Source of the DNA: Rhizophagus sp. LPA8_4_AMF
Lineage: Eukaryota > Glomeromycota > Glomeromycetes > Glomerales > Glomeraceae
Reading direction: 5' to 3'
Assembly: GCA_021464525.1 (NCBI GenBank)
Contig: JADRCO010001327.1
Location: 1-20,248, forward strand
Length of the DNA: 20,248 nucleotides
Below are positions 9,113-18,039 of the stretch, piece after piece. The notes beneath the pieces were generated by a model, which was not told the origin of the DNA, made no database searches, and saw only the letters and a program-made list of their open reading frames with translations. Every line of letters begins with the position of its first letter. Position 1 is the stretch's first letter. The translations under genes were made by a program, and so were the position numbers.

Positions 9113-9582
9113 TAGAGCTTGGAACCGGTTGGTTAAGACGGTTAACCAGTTAAAACTATTTTGACCATAAATTCATAATTCTGGTCAGATTTACTTAATG
9201 CGGCCCAGAGACTTGGTAATTTCAGTCACGTTTTCCCAAATTCTACTAAATTTTTTTTTTATTAATAACGGTATTGATGAAATGGTTACACCACGATTTC
9301 CCGACGTATGATTTCCCGACAGGACATTTGCCTGACAGGTTTGGCCAGAGTTATGCAGAGTTATGCACTAACACGTGAACAAACGGCCTGGGTTAGGCAG
9401 TCGGGAAAATGTCCTGTCGGGAAGTTGTCCGACATTGGATGAAATCTGATCTCCTTGCAACTGAATGTGTAAGTAAAATCAAAAACTGATACAATTTTCA
9501 GCAAAAAAAAAATTTTTAAATAATTTTCATATTAACCGGTTAATTAACCGGTAAAGGATTTTTTGGACGGTTCCAAGCTCTA
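9113..9582. mobile_element. hAT-type MITE, 470 bp, with 8-bp target duplication
   Basis: The element begins TAGAGCTTGGAACCG and ends CGGTTCCAAGCTCTA, a perfect 15-bp terminal inverted repeat. It is flanked by identical 8-bp duplications TTTACTTA at 9105–9112 and 9583–9590. An 8-bp target duplication plus a TIR of the form TAGxG is the signature of hAT-superfamily elements. There is no transposase frame inside, so it is non-autonomous and would need a hAT transposase elsewhere. Subterminal GGTTAACC-type motifs occur at both ends. A second palindromic element appears nested inside it. Confidence 0.9.
9293..9440. mobile_element. Nested palindromic element inside the hAT MITE
   Basis: A perfect 17-bp inverted repeat, TTCCCGACAGGACATTT (9313–9329) and AAATGTCCTGTCGGGAA (9407–9423), lies in a locally GC-richer island. 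Extra partial motifs (TTTCCCGAC at 9297–9305, TTGCCTGAC, TTGTCCGAC) extend the symmetry. The loop carries a direct repeat, AGAGTTATGCA, twice (9348–9368). Composition contrasts with the AT-rich host MITE, suggesting a later insertion of a different foldback family. Exact ends and target duplication are unresolved. Confidence 0.6.
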
Positions 9583-9590
9583 TTTACTTA

Positions 9591-10659
9591 TAGTAAATAA
9601 TTTGATGAATATTCAATTCGCAAATACAGTATTTAAACCGTATTGACACAAACATTTCTTTATTGGCATATGAAATAACATATTTTTGTAATCATTAAAT
9701 ACAATTATTATCTGCCCCAAAAATTAATATTATTTAATAAGCCGTTACAAGTGTTTATATATAAAATGCATAACAATGTAAAAATTATATATTGGAGCGA
9801 ATGTATCACGCGACAGAACTTTCTGTTATTCGAATTTAGTAATTTGTGAAACTAATTCACCGAAAATTTTAACCGGTACCATGTATTATATATAATATTG
9901 GTCAAAATCTGTCTTTAAATAATTTGACAGCTTCGTTATATGCTGAATGTAGTCGGTTAAAGTATACTTTAATCAAATACCCAATTCATCTCTAAAGAAA
10001 TTTCAAGGACAACATCATGGAAGAAACTACATAAAAAAAGGGGTGGTCTTAATATTGTTTCGGGCGCGTAAGCAAACCATTTTCTGGGAAAGCTCTTATA
10101 CTGTACCAAAAAATAAATAAAAAAGACAACGAAAGTAAAGATAAAAAAAAATTGACGAAAATAAAAACAAAAAACAAACAAAAAATAAGAAACAACATAA
10201 AAACACAAATAATATAATAAAAAGCAAAAACTTTTTAAAAAATATTATAGAATTCCTAGTAAGGTACATTTACCATCATAGAAGTAAGTTTCCAATTTTC
10301 AACTTAATACTAAAAATTTCACCAGAAAGTCGCCATTATATTATATTCTTAAATATGAAATATAAAATAGATTAAATAGATGATTAAAATTCAGTTAACT
10401 TCAAGTTCTCGTAAATTATTCAATTTCAATATTTTTTTACAATAAACAGTTTCAATTTTTTAAAAATAATTTTAAATTACATGTCATGCGTTTCTTTAAA
10501 TTTTTCTTCAGCTAAAATAATAAGTGTCTTATTTTTGTTTCCAAAATGTTTTGCTCTTCCCTATAAAAAAAAAAATGCTTGCGTGTTATGCAGATCACTT
10601 GACAATGATATATCATGTATACAAAATTCGGGACCTAATCCATGATGATCGGCAGTTTG
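9591..10659. other. Non-coding AT-rich region
   Basis: No convincing gene. An open minus-strand frame at 9969–10208 is mostly Phe/Val/Tyr from the complement of an A-rich run. Its C-terminal part (WFAYAPETILRPPLFLCSFF) has a more balanced composition and could be a scrap of transposon coding sequence. Nothing else in the region is recognisable. Confidence 0.35.
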
Positions 10660-10757
10660 TTGATATAAGTTATACATTGGATAAAGTACTTAGTATAACT
10701 TAAACTTTGGATAAACTTATACTTAATAGTATAACTTACACTAAGTATAAGTTATAC
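10660..10757. repeat. Clustered TATAAGTTATAC inverted and direct repeats
   Basis: Variants of AGTATAACTTA and its complement TAAGTTATAC recur four to six times. GTATAACTTA and TAAGTTATAC at about 10729–10757 form a clean hairpin. The pattern fits a decayed foldback element rather than a gene. Confidence 0.55.
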
Positions 10758-10927
10758 CCACCAGAGAATTAATATATAATGACTGGCTGAGCGATGTGTA
10801 AAGAGACGAGAATTTTTGGTTTATTCAGTTTAGTTTTACGTTAGTTTATTAATGTTATTATACGCAGATCTTAAATTTATCATTTCCTTTATTATCAAAT
10901 AAAGTTTACACCTTATTTCGTATAAAC

Positions 10928-10943
10928 ACCTGATAATTAACAT
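10928..10943. repeat. Left target-site duplication of the LINE fragment
   Basis: ACCTGATAATTAACAT, identical to 12025–12040. The following bases TTTATTTTTATTTTTAG are the complement of the element's A-rich tail. Confidence 0.88.
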
Positions 10944-12024
10944 TTTATTTTTATTTTTAGAATCTAGACATGAACTGAGACTAATCCGTATTGACGGTTA
11001 CATGAGAATATAAAATATAAACATCATGAAACAACGTAACTAACTGAAAAGTCTAACCTCCGAAGTGGTCGCCCTGCCTCTTATTTAAAACTTCGAGACG
11101 TAGCCAAGTTATGTAAGATTCTAAATTAAAATGATTCCTAAAATAGAAAAATACAAAATAAAATTATTATAATCCTTAATAAAGGATTGTCTATCTAAAT
11201 AACAAGAAAGAAAAGACGACCATCCGCCTGAATGTAAATAATTTGAAGTGATAAGATCCACCTAGGTGTAAACGGGACTTGTTGTTTCGCATATTGTAAG
11301 TATCGGATCCTTATCATAACGATGATGTTGATCGTACGTCCTAAAAGACCAAACTCGATCTAGAGTATCTTTTCTTAGGTCATGTGGCCTTGGATGTGGA
11401 GTCGCAGTAACTAAATTTGAACTTCCTACTTTGCGAGAATTGTTTCGGTAATTCATTTTCCTTTTACGCGTAATACTTTGGGGACGTCCCCAAGTTTTCT
11501 GCTTGTCCAAATAATACAGCCAAACTTTGATATAAATTTCCTTGAAATAACTATCCATAAAATCAGAAATAATAGAACGTGTCACGTGAAATTTCCGTGC
11601 GTAATAATGAACTTTATCCACTAACACCTGTGGAATAAATGAATGGATGGGTAGATAAACATCCTGGGAGTTCCCAGCAATTGGAGCGAAAATTGGATGA
11701 TCAATTAATTCTTGCTCCAACTCGATCCGTAACCTCTGTAGTAAAGAATCTAACTCTGGTCGTAGAGTAGGGCAAAATCCTATATGCATATTAGTATCCC
11801 CTTGTAAACTACAAATCGAGCAAGGTATATTTCCTTGTAAATGCTGGTATAGCAACGGATAATGTTTTTGCAGAATATCTCCACAAGGGAGAATATGATT
11901 AAGCGACTTCAACTTAAAAGCGTCTAACTTGCTTTTTTTAACGCTAGTAACATCCGGGTGGTATTTCTTTTGCACCAAGCTTGAGTGAAAGGCCAATTGA
12001 CTACGCTTGTGGAATTACGAGCAA
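10944..12024 (-). mobile_element. 5'-truncated non-LTR retrotransposon (LINE) insertion
   Basis: This 1081-bp insertion lies exactly between two copies of a 16-bp target-site duplication. On the minus strand it runs from a truncated 5' end at 12024, through the last ~250 codons of a reverse-transcriptase-type ORF, through a ~300-bp 3' UTR, to an (AAAAT)n-like tail, seen as TTTTATTTTTATTTTT at 10944–10958. A long target duplication, 5' truncation and A-rich tail are the hallmarks of target-primed reverse transcription. The element is dead on arrival because the endonuclease and polymerase domains are absent. The intact duplication points to a relatively young insertion. Confidence 0.9.
11262..12014 (-). 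pseudogene. C-terminal fragment of LINE ORF with CCHC motif
   Basis: The minus-strand frame is open from about 12014 to the stop at 11262, with no ATG near its beginning. The first residues read FHKRSQLAFHSSLVQKKYHP, as expected for an internal truncation point. About 59 residues after the Leu at 11996 comes CSICSLQGDTNMHIGFC, a C-x2-C-x8-H-x3-C metal-binding motif of the kind found C-terminal to the reverse transcriptase in many LINEs. The rest is basic and ends SPVYT. The catalytic FADD-type box and the endonuclease are missing. GC content is higher than in the surroundings, consistent with transposon origin. Assignment rests on the motif plus the insertion structure; no transcript is implied. 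Confidence 0.78.
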
Positions 12025-12040
12025 ACCTGATAATTAACAT
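12025..12040. repeat. Right target-site duplication of the LINE fragment
   Basis: ACCTGATAATTAACAT, perfect match to 10928–10943, abutting the truncated 5' end of the element. Confidence 0.88.
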
Positions 12041-12290
12041 AAGTATACACTTTAATTGACGTATATTTCCGTTACTATCACGTGACTTTGACACAAATCG
12101 ATAGTAACAAGCGCTCGGCCTGAACCCTCCTAGACATTTTCTAGGTATTCTGGAAAGTCATAATGGCTCAGCATACGGAATATCCTTTTTTTTAGAGGCT
12201 TGTATTTTAAATTGTTGATTTTTCTCAGAACGAAACAAAAACAATTTTAAGAGCTATTGTTCTTCAGTTATTATCAATAACCATAATTTT
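12041..12290. other. Non-coding spacer with hairpins
   Basis: A GC-richer patch holds two perfect inverted repeats: GTTACTATC (12071–12079) with GATAGTAAC (12100–12108), and CCTAGA (12129–12134) with TCTAGG (12140–12145). No tRNA-like cloverleaf or gene was found. This is probably an old element fragment. Confidence 0.4.
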
Positions 12291-12502
12291 TTGTGCGACA
12301 CAACAAAATACAAATTCCACCAAAATGGGTTTTCCATTTATTACACATGCGACGACATATCATCACACCAAGACATTTATTGTTTTATTTCCTCTTTTAG
12401 AAAATAAAATCGTTCTTTATCTGTATTTATTATAAAAAAAAATTCATAAGAAAAAATATTATGTAAGAGGAACGAAATTTGTATCATAATTATACTTTAA
12501 CC
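12291..12502 (+). promoter_or_regulatory. Promoter region of membrane-protein gene 1
   Basis: Blocks shared with the regions upstream of genes 2 and 3 are TTTTTTGTGCG(A/T)CACA near the left end, AAAATAAAAT(C/T)xTTCTTTATCTGTATT at about 12400–12427, and GAAAAAATATTAT(G/A)TAA(A/G) at about 12450, followed by TTTGTATCATAAT and TTTAACCATGA(G/A)AGCTTCT at the start codon. The ATTATGTAA element corresponds to TATATAAA in genes 2 and 3. Conservation among diverged paralogues suggests function. Confidence 0.6.
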
Positions 12503-13498
12503 ATGAGAGCTTCTACTATTATTACTAAAATTTTTTTTGTTCTTTACATTATTACATGTATTGGTACAGGTATGAGACTTGTAATGTTTTTCCTAATCGT
12601 CAAATTTAGGTTTATTTATTTTATATTTGTAATATATATATATATATATAGAAATTTGGCATTTAGTACCTTTACATAATGTTCTTGACTATCCATCATT
12701 CAGAGCCCTAATAATATCTTCAGACGTTATGTAAATAACTAAAAATTATTGTTTACGCTTTACGCTTTTTATAACATGAATGCATTAATTATAATATGAT
12801 TTAATCATAGTTACTTTACTGGAAATATTTTCCTAATAATATTCAGTAAGTTATAATCCTATTGATACTTCATTAATACTAGTTTTTATATAATGAAAAT
12901 CTATATTTTTTAGTACTAGTATATCGCGCATATGACGATGCTCCTAAAAAATTAATCATTAATATTTCGTAAGTATACTGTAAATAATTGTTGCTTTCTT
13001 TGTCATATTAATTTAATTTATTAAAAATTAATTATATATGTCCAGTGGTGGTATTTTGATTTGCGCTATGTTAAATTTATCGGGAGGTAAGTTAGTAAGA
13101 GAGTTAAAGTATCATCATATACCCTATAAAAAATTTTCTGGGAAAAACACCGACTAATGACATTTTTCTTGTTTTTATTCCAAAAAAATTTTTATTGATG
13201 GGTATTATTAAGTACATGCAATGACTAACTTGTATGTTGTATATACACACATTTAGGACCAAGATACTTAATTCCAATATTTACTCGTGAAACAATTCCT
13301 TTTAATTGCGATTTTGAATATAATGCGTCAGAAAATATTAAAATTGCGTGCAGAAGAAGATTTATAAGTTACACTTTGGATTTTTCGTTATACGCATTTG
13401 CTTTATTAATCATTTCTTTAAATTATTTGTTTCCAAATTTACCTGAAGAAATCAGGATAATTTCCGATAGTTTACAAAGAAATATGTTCATCTTGTAA
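12503..13498 (+). CDS. Six-exon four-pass membrane protein, family copy 1
   Basis: Proposed exons are 12503–12569, 12652–12730, 12811–12845, 12914–12968, 13046–13086 and 13257–13498. They give 519 nt and 172 aa, with GT–AG borders and intron phases 1,2,1,2,1. The protein starts MRASTIITKIFFVLYIITCI, a signal-anchor-like helix. Further hydrophobic segments lie at about 42–64, 74–92 and 128–151. Between the last two is a polar loop with Cys110 and Cys124 (C-x13-C) and a following RRRF. The C-terminus is short and polar (ISDSLQRNMFIL). I do not recognise the family; the four-segment plan resembles tetraspan or MARVEL-like proteins only in outline. The same plan recurs in genes 2 and 3, which is the main evidence that it is real. 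A (TA)n run forms the 3' end of intron 1, and intron 5 is enlarged by a small element. Confidence 0.82.
13120..13204. mobile_element. 85-bp foldback element inside intron 5 of gene 1
   Basis: TACCCTATAAAAAATTTT at the left is mirrored imperfectly by AAAATTTTTATTGATGGGTA at the right. Intron 5 of gene 1 is 170 bp against 94 bp in genes 2 and 3, and the extra length matches this segment. A TA duplication at both ends would fit a Tc1/mariner-type MITE. Confidence 0.55.
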
Positions 13499-13593
13499 TT
13501 AATTACTATGGAAGGTGTTAATCAAAGGTTATAAAATTCAGTTGTCTTGTTTTCAATTTTATCTGATCATGAATCGTATTTTAATAGGCAGCA

Positions 13594-13599
13594 AATAAA
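13594..13599 (+). terminator. Poly(A) signal of gene 1
   Basis: AATAAA within AGCAAATAAACCTAA, 95 bp after the stop. The same AATAAACCTAA block follows genes 2 and 3 at a similar distance. Confidence 0.65.
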
Positions 13600-13700
13600 C
13601 CTAATTTTAAATAATTATTAGAAATATACCTTAAAAGATTAATGTAAATAAAGTAAATTCGAATTGTTGTATCCAATTTCTGTTTCAAAACTTTCGTAAT

Positions 13701-13752
13701 CGTATCAAAATTTTTGATAACAAGATTTTGAAATGATAGTAAATTTGATACG
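13701..13752. repeat. Inverted repeat CGTATCAAA…TTTGATACG
   Basis: CGTATCAAAATTT (from 13701) pairs with AAATTTGATACG (13741–13752) around a ~28-bp A/T loop. It lies in the spacer after gene 1. Confidence 0.6.
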
Positions 13753-13897
13753 TGAAATATCTCATTATGCTTCAGTAATAAATCAAAATATTTACATAAT
13801 TTCTCTCGTAAAAAAAAAAACTTTAATTAATTATTGAACTTTGGTGCCGAAACCTATATACAGTATGTCGAAATACAGTATATTTGGGATTTGATAT

Positions 13898-14052
13898 AGG
13901 GCATTGCTAAATCTCACCGCAGGTGATTCTCACCGCACCAGCATTAGCAAATATTAGCGGGCAGAATTTCATGACATTTTTAATTCTGCCCGAAATTCTA
14001 CTCTAATTCTGGTAAGGTGACAATCACCAGCGGTGATATTTAGCAAAACTCT
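13898..14052. mobile_element. 155-bp MITE with ~37-bp TIRs and GATAT duplication
   Basis: The left end AGGGCATTGCTAAATCTCAC and the right end (complement AGAGTTTTGCTAAATATCAC) match over about 37 bp with few mismatches, continuing through CGC(A/T)GGTGATT(C/G)TCACC. A second internal palindrome (GGGCAGAATT…AATTCTGCCC) means nearly the whole element folds on itself. Flanking GATAT at 13893–13897 and 14053–14057 is the likely target duplication. No coding capacity. The superfamily is not assigned. Confidence 0.85.
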
Positions 14053-14057
14053 GATAT

Positions 14058-14397
14058 ATGCCGAAATATAGTTTCGGAATTATACCGAAATTTTTATTTT
14101 TATTTTATTTCAAAATAATAATATCAATGATTTGGAAAAAGACACAGAATTTTACCAAAATTTCAAATCCCAAGTGAATCAATTTGATTCATGTGACGCT
14201 ACACAAGTCCAAAAACGGAATATTTTCTCCAGACTAAAATCTCTTACGTCATGACCCAAATTGATCAATAGAAGTCAGCGGTTTGGGATTTCTGGCAATT
14301 ATTAAATGCCAAAAGGTATTTTGATTTTCGGCATATAGCCGAAGTTTCGTTTAATTATTTTATATTATCAATAATAATATTTATTAATTATCTTTTT
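14058..14397. other. Non-coding spacer, probably an older element around the MITE
   Basis: Motifs of the type TATGCCGAAATATAGTTTCGG recur: 13851–13875 on one side of the MITE, 14057–14090 and 14329–14350 on the other. The MITE may therefore have landed in an older foldback element spanning about 13840–14355. The terminal symmetry is too eroded to define ends. No gene seen. Confidence 0.4.
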
Positions 14398-14599
14398 ATT
14401 TGTACACTTTAATACATAAATGACGAAACTTTGTTACACTAGGATCTTATTATTTTATTTTCTTTTTAGGCAAAATAATAAATATACAGTATTGTTGATG
14501 ATAATGAAGAACAGAATGATATTGACACATCATATCAATTTTAATCTATTTACTAACCTGATCCTAAACAAAACATAAATGCAGTGCCTTTCTGCGAGA

Positions 14600-14623
14600 T
14601 TTTTTTTTTTTAAAAAAAAAAAA
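14600..14623. repeat. Perfect T12A12 palindrome
   Basis: Twelve T followed directly by twelve A, in the block upstream of orphan exon 1. Unit B lacks it at the matching place, so it is a local gain in unit A. Confidence 0.8.
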
Positions 14624-14646
14624 GAAAAATAGTTATTAAGTAAACC

Positions 14647-14721
14647 ATGAAAGATTGAAAGTTTATGTTATTATTATTAAAATATTTTATTTTCTTTATT
14701 TGATTGCATGCATTGGTGCAG
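14647..14721 (+). pseudogene. Orphan first exon A of the membrane-protein family
   Basis: ATGAAAGATTGAAAGTTTATG onward keeps the look of the family's exon 1, ending TTGATTGCATGCATTGGTGCAG|GTATGAGACTT as in gene 1. A TGA at the fourth codon and a second stop break it. No exon 2 follows; the sequence runs instead into the promoter of gene 2. It is the remains of a separate family member whose body is gone. Confidence 0.7.
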
Positions 14722-14929
14722 GTATGAGACTTATCTTTACGCCATGGTCATTATAATCTCCAATTTTATGTAAAGTTACCAAACAAATAAACATATTTGA
14801 TTGATATATTGTATTTAGGGTTTTAGTTGTAAATATTATTTTATATACTTTACCATATTAGAAAATGATGTTAAGGCGTAAATGTTTACTCTTATAAATT
14901 TTGCAACTTATTACCAATAGTATATTATT

Positions 14930-15125
14930 AAATTTTTTTGTGCGTCACACAGACACTCTCACATTCCACAAATGACGGCATGTTGTCACAAGTCACAACG
15001 AATTGGTTTATTTCCAGAATTCTAAAAATAAAATTATTCTTTATCTGTATTTTTTTAAAAAATCATTCACGAGAAAAAATATTATATAAAGAAGAGCAAG
15101 TTTGTATCATAATCAGATTTTAACC
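14930..15125 (+). promoter_or_regulatory. Promoter region of gene 2 with TATA box
   Basis: TATATAAA at 15083–15090 lies about 43 bp before the ATG, so the 5' leader would be short. The block TTTTTTGTGCGTCACACAGA, the ATTCTTTATCTGTATTTTTT stretch and TTTAACCATGAAAGC are shared with genes 1 and 3. Confidence 0.62.
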
Positions 15126-16027
15126 ATGAAAGCTTCTATTATTATTATTAAAACTATTTTTGTTCTTTACTTCATTGCATGTATTGCTACAGGTACTATA
15201 AGATTTATAACGTTTATTTCCTAATTATTAAATTTAGATTTATTTATATTTGCAAAAAAAAATATATAGAAATTTGGTATTTGGTATCTTTACATGAAAT
15301 CAGAACTTCTAATATAGGCATTATTATATATTCAGACATTCTGTAAGTAATTTCATGTATTATTATTTACAATTTACGTTCTTTTAATTTAAATGTATTA
15401 TCTTTAATCATAGTTATTTTATTGGAAATATTATCCCAATAGTATTCGGTAAGTTATAGACTTGTTGTATATTGATACTTCATTATTAGCTTCTGTATAA
15501 TTAAAATTCTATTAATTTTTTAGTACTACTATATAATGACAATTGTGATGATACCCTTTATAATTTATTCATTTATACTCTGTAAGTATAAATAAGATTG
15601 TTTGCTTTCTTTGTCATAACAATTTAATTTATTAAAAAATTAATTATACATGACAGTATTAGTATTCTATCTAGTTTTATATTTAGTTTTCTTGGTAAGT
15701 TAGTAAGAGAGTTAAATTATTTATTATATTATTAAATACATGCAATGATTAATCTTATATCTGATATGTTGTATATACACACATTTAGGACTAAGATATT
15801 TTCTTGCATCATTTATTCGTGGGAAAATTCCTTTTAATTGCAATTTTAAATCTAATGTATCAGTGAATATTAAAATTGCATGCAGAAGAGAATTTATAAG
15901 TTACACTTTGGGTTTTTCGTTATACGCATTTCCTTTATTAATTCCTTTATATATTTTGTTTTCAAAATTACTTAACGTAATTAAGAGAATTTCCGATAGT
16001 TTGCAAAGAAATTTGTTCGTCTTATAA
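15126..16027 (+). CDS. Six-exon four-pass membrane protein, family copy 2
   Basis: Proposed exons are 15126–15192, 15270–15342, 15414–15448, 15524–15581, 15657–15694 and 15789–16027. They give 510 nt and 169 aa, with GT–AG introns of 71–94 bp in phases 1,2,1,2,1. It begins MKASIIIIKTIFVLYFIACI. Hydrophobic stretches also occur around 40–62, 71–92 and 126–149. The loop before the last segment has Cys108 and Cys122 with the same x13 spacing as gene 1, followed by RREF. The ending is DSLQRNLFVL. Exon 4 encodes a polar Asn/Asp-rich loop (NDNCDDT) that differs from gene 1 and slightly from gene 3. Exons 5 and 6 are identical in sequence to those of gene 3. Function unknown; membrane location is inferred from hydrophobicity. 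Confidence 0.83.
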
Positions 16028-16109
16028 TTAATTACTATAAAAATTTTGACATAATGTTATTTTAAAATTAAATTTCAGTTTGTAATAATCATATGTCAAA
16101 TAAGCAGCA

Positions 16110-16115
16110 AATAAA
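16110..16115 (+). terminator. Poly(A) signal of gene 2
   Basis: AATAAA in AGCAGCAAATAAACCTAA, 83 bp after the stop, conserved after genes 1 and 3. Confidence 0.65.
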
Positions 16116-16269
16116 CCTAAGAATACCCACTTTAAAAGATTAGTCAATATAGTAAATTTGATTTTTGTAATGAGATTTAAACTGATAATAAATTGTATAG
16201 ATTTTCTAAAAACTCTTAATTAGTTGATAATATCGCATATTAAATAGTTATTGGGTCGAATAAAGATAT

Positions 16270-17130
16270 TGTTACGCGAAATATTGCGCAAGATTGTAAA
16301 GATAATAAATTAATCTTTTCACCCGATGTTGCCTACCGATTTATGTCGATATACAACCGTTGATTTGTGTACACCAGATTAACTTAATAGATAATATTGA
16401 TTATATTTTATTATATTTTCATATGTAGTACTATTATGTATTTCATTTTTGTTATTGTGTATATTATTAATATTATTTATTTTCTGTATTCGTATTGTCT
16501 ATATGTATACGATTTTTATTAAGAGTTATTGTAGGAAAATTAGCTCAATAGTAATTAACTTTTTAAATTCGTCATTTTGTGTTCTGTTAGAAGTGGCTTA
16601 CAATGAACCGTCACTATTGTAATTACATTGATATATTACGATGAAATAAAAACAATCAGGTATCAATAGGATGTCAATAGATTAGATTTCGCCCCTGATG
16701 TCAGAAAAAGATGGCAGTTAGATAGAAATTAGATATAAATATACTTTCTGCCAACTCACCGAGGTTATCATCAGAGTAATCAGTTATAATACGTTATCCT
16801 TAAGTTATTATTCAGTTATCATTAAGTTATCCTAATATACCTTTATCACTTTTTATCGTTCTGTTGTAAACCCCACGTTTATTCAATAAATCGTTATACT
16901 TCGGTTAACCTTAACTTGTTGTTTCTGCATATTAATATAAGATTTGTCTTATATCCGTCGTGTACTATCATTATTCGTATTTGTAGTTGTTTACCTTGTC
17001 GATTCTTAACGAACAATACCGGAATACCAGGATAGGTAGTATTGAGTAAGAATCCCGTTGGTAATTGTGTGTTTATACGATATAATACCGCTAGCTATAC
17101 GACTCTTAATTACCGATATAACCGGTAACA
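16270..17130 (+). mobile_element. Solo LTR, 861 bp
   Basis: The segment starts TGTTACGCG and ends CCGGTAACA (TG…CA with a 6-bp inverted repeat). It carries a TATA box (AGATATAAATATAC near 16731) and a downstream AATAAA (16885), in the order expected for U3-R-U5 in the + direction. Unit B lacks it: at the matching point unit B reads GATATCTCTATTTAATATACGG without interruption, while here GATAT precedes the element and ATCTCCATTTTATATACGG follows. There is no primer-binding site, gag-pol or second LTR, so recombination between LTRs has probably removed the interior. The flanking duplication is degraded (GATAT versus AAAAT or AAATC). Confidence 0.8.
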
Positions 17131-17308
17131 AAATCTCCATTTTATATACGGATCTATAGGACCATCATGTACATGTTATTTCAATATTTTTAGCACATAA
17201 AATTAAATACTAATTTCTTACATTCACATGTTTGATATTAATCTAATATTAGATCTAAAATAAAGCCTATGAAAGTATGACATTCTGGTCCGTATTTTTA
17301 TCAAGCTT
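17131..17308. other. Spacer between the solo LTR and duplication unit B
   Basis: Starts with the same ATACGGATCTATAGGA(A)CCATCA as 19197–19220. A ~110-bp stretch follows that is absent at the third copy, and then the shared TGGTCCGTATTTTTATCA. ATACGGA and TCCGTAT form short inverted ends, so the extra stretch may be the body of a small foldback element. Confidence 0.4.
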
Positions 17309-17549
17309 TTTTTGTACCCTTACATAAATGACGAAACTTTTGTTACACCAGGATCTTTATTTTATTTCCTTTTTTGGCAAAATGATAAGATAAATCATGT
17401 GAAATTATAGTAATGGCGTGACACACCAATTTTACTCCTGATTCTAAACTCCGCTCCTCAATTATAGTAAATACCATGTTAAGAATAGCATGATGTATTC
17501 ATACCCCTGGTATTATACTGAGGTTTGTTGTATCAAGTTCAATTAAACC

Positions 17550-17628
17550 ATGAAAGCTTACATTATTTATATAATTAAAATTTTTTATATTCTTTATATT
17601 CTTTATTTGATTGCATGCATTGGTGCAG
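17550..17628 (+). pseudogene. Orphan first exon B of the membrane-protein family
   Basis: Open for 26 codons with a good hydrophobic leader (MKAYIIYIIKIFYILYILYL, then IACIGA). It has none of the stops found in orphan exon A. The splice donor has changed from CAG|GTATGAG to CAG|TTATGATATGAG, and no exon 2 follows before the promoter of gene 3. It may still be translated as a very short peptide, but is more likely a relic. Confidence 0.65.
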
Positions 17629-17839
17629 TTATGATATGAGGCTTTATCTTTACGCCATGGTCATTATAATCTCCAATTTTACGTAAAATTACCAAACAAA
17701 TAAATATATTTGATTGATATATTGTATTTAGGGTTTTAGTTGTAAATATTATTTTATATACTTTACCATATTAGAAAATGATGTTAAGGCGTAAATGTTT
17801 ACTCTTATAAATTTTGCAACTTATTACCAATAGTATATT

Positions 17840-18039
17840 ATTAAATTTTTTTGTGCGTCACACAGACACTCTCACATTCCACAAATGACGGCATGTTGTC
17901 ACAAGTCACAACGAATTGGTTTATTTCCAGAATTCTAAAAATAAAATTATTCTTTATCTGTATTTTTTTAAAAAATCATTCACGAGAAAAAATATTATAT
18001 AAAGAAGAGCAAGATTTGTAACATAATCAGACTTTAACC
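17840..18039 (+). promoter_or_regulatory. Promoter region of gene 3 with TATA box
   Basis: TATATAAA at 17996–18003, 37 bp before the ATG. The block from about 17790 to 18010 is essentially identical to that upstream of gene 2. Differences appear only in the last ~30 bp before the ATG. Confidence 0.62.

Larger units (their letters stand above)
14398..16269. repeat. Tandem duplication unit A (orphan exon plus gene 2)
   Basis: From TTTGTACACTTTAATACATAAATGACGAAAC rightwards, unit A aligns with unit B (17309–19190): upstream block, orphan exon 1, a ~400-bp intergenic block, gene 2 and its 3' flank down to GGGTCGAATAA(A/T)GATAT. Gene starts are 2914 bp apart. The intergenic block before the promoter is essentially identical between units, while other parts have diverged. 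A third, partial copy of the left block starts at 19243. Confidence 0.85.

Noticed and set aside
9969..10208. 79-codon minus-strand ORF
   Set aside because: The first half is the complement of an A-rich run (Phe/Val/Tyr only). The last ~35 residues look more normal but are too short and lack context.
12071..12145. Structured RNA or tRNA gene in the hairpin-rich patch
   Set aside because: Two hairpins are present, but there is no B-box-like GGTTCGAATCC, no anticodon-arm geometry and no acceptor stem.
12479..12679. 66-codon ORF starting at 12479
   Set aside because: It merely reads through exon 1 of gene 1 into intron 1. The family start is the ATG at 12503, supported by both paralogues.
14938..15123. 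61-codon ORF upstream of gene 2
   Set aside because: It lies in the conserved promoter block, including the TATA region. The identical block in unit B has no supporting context for translation.
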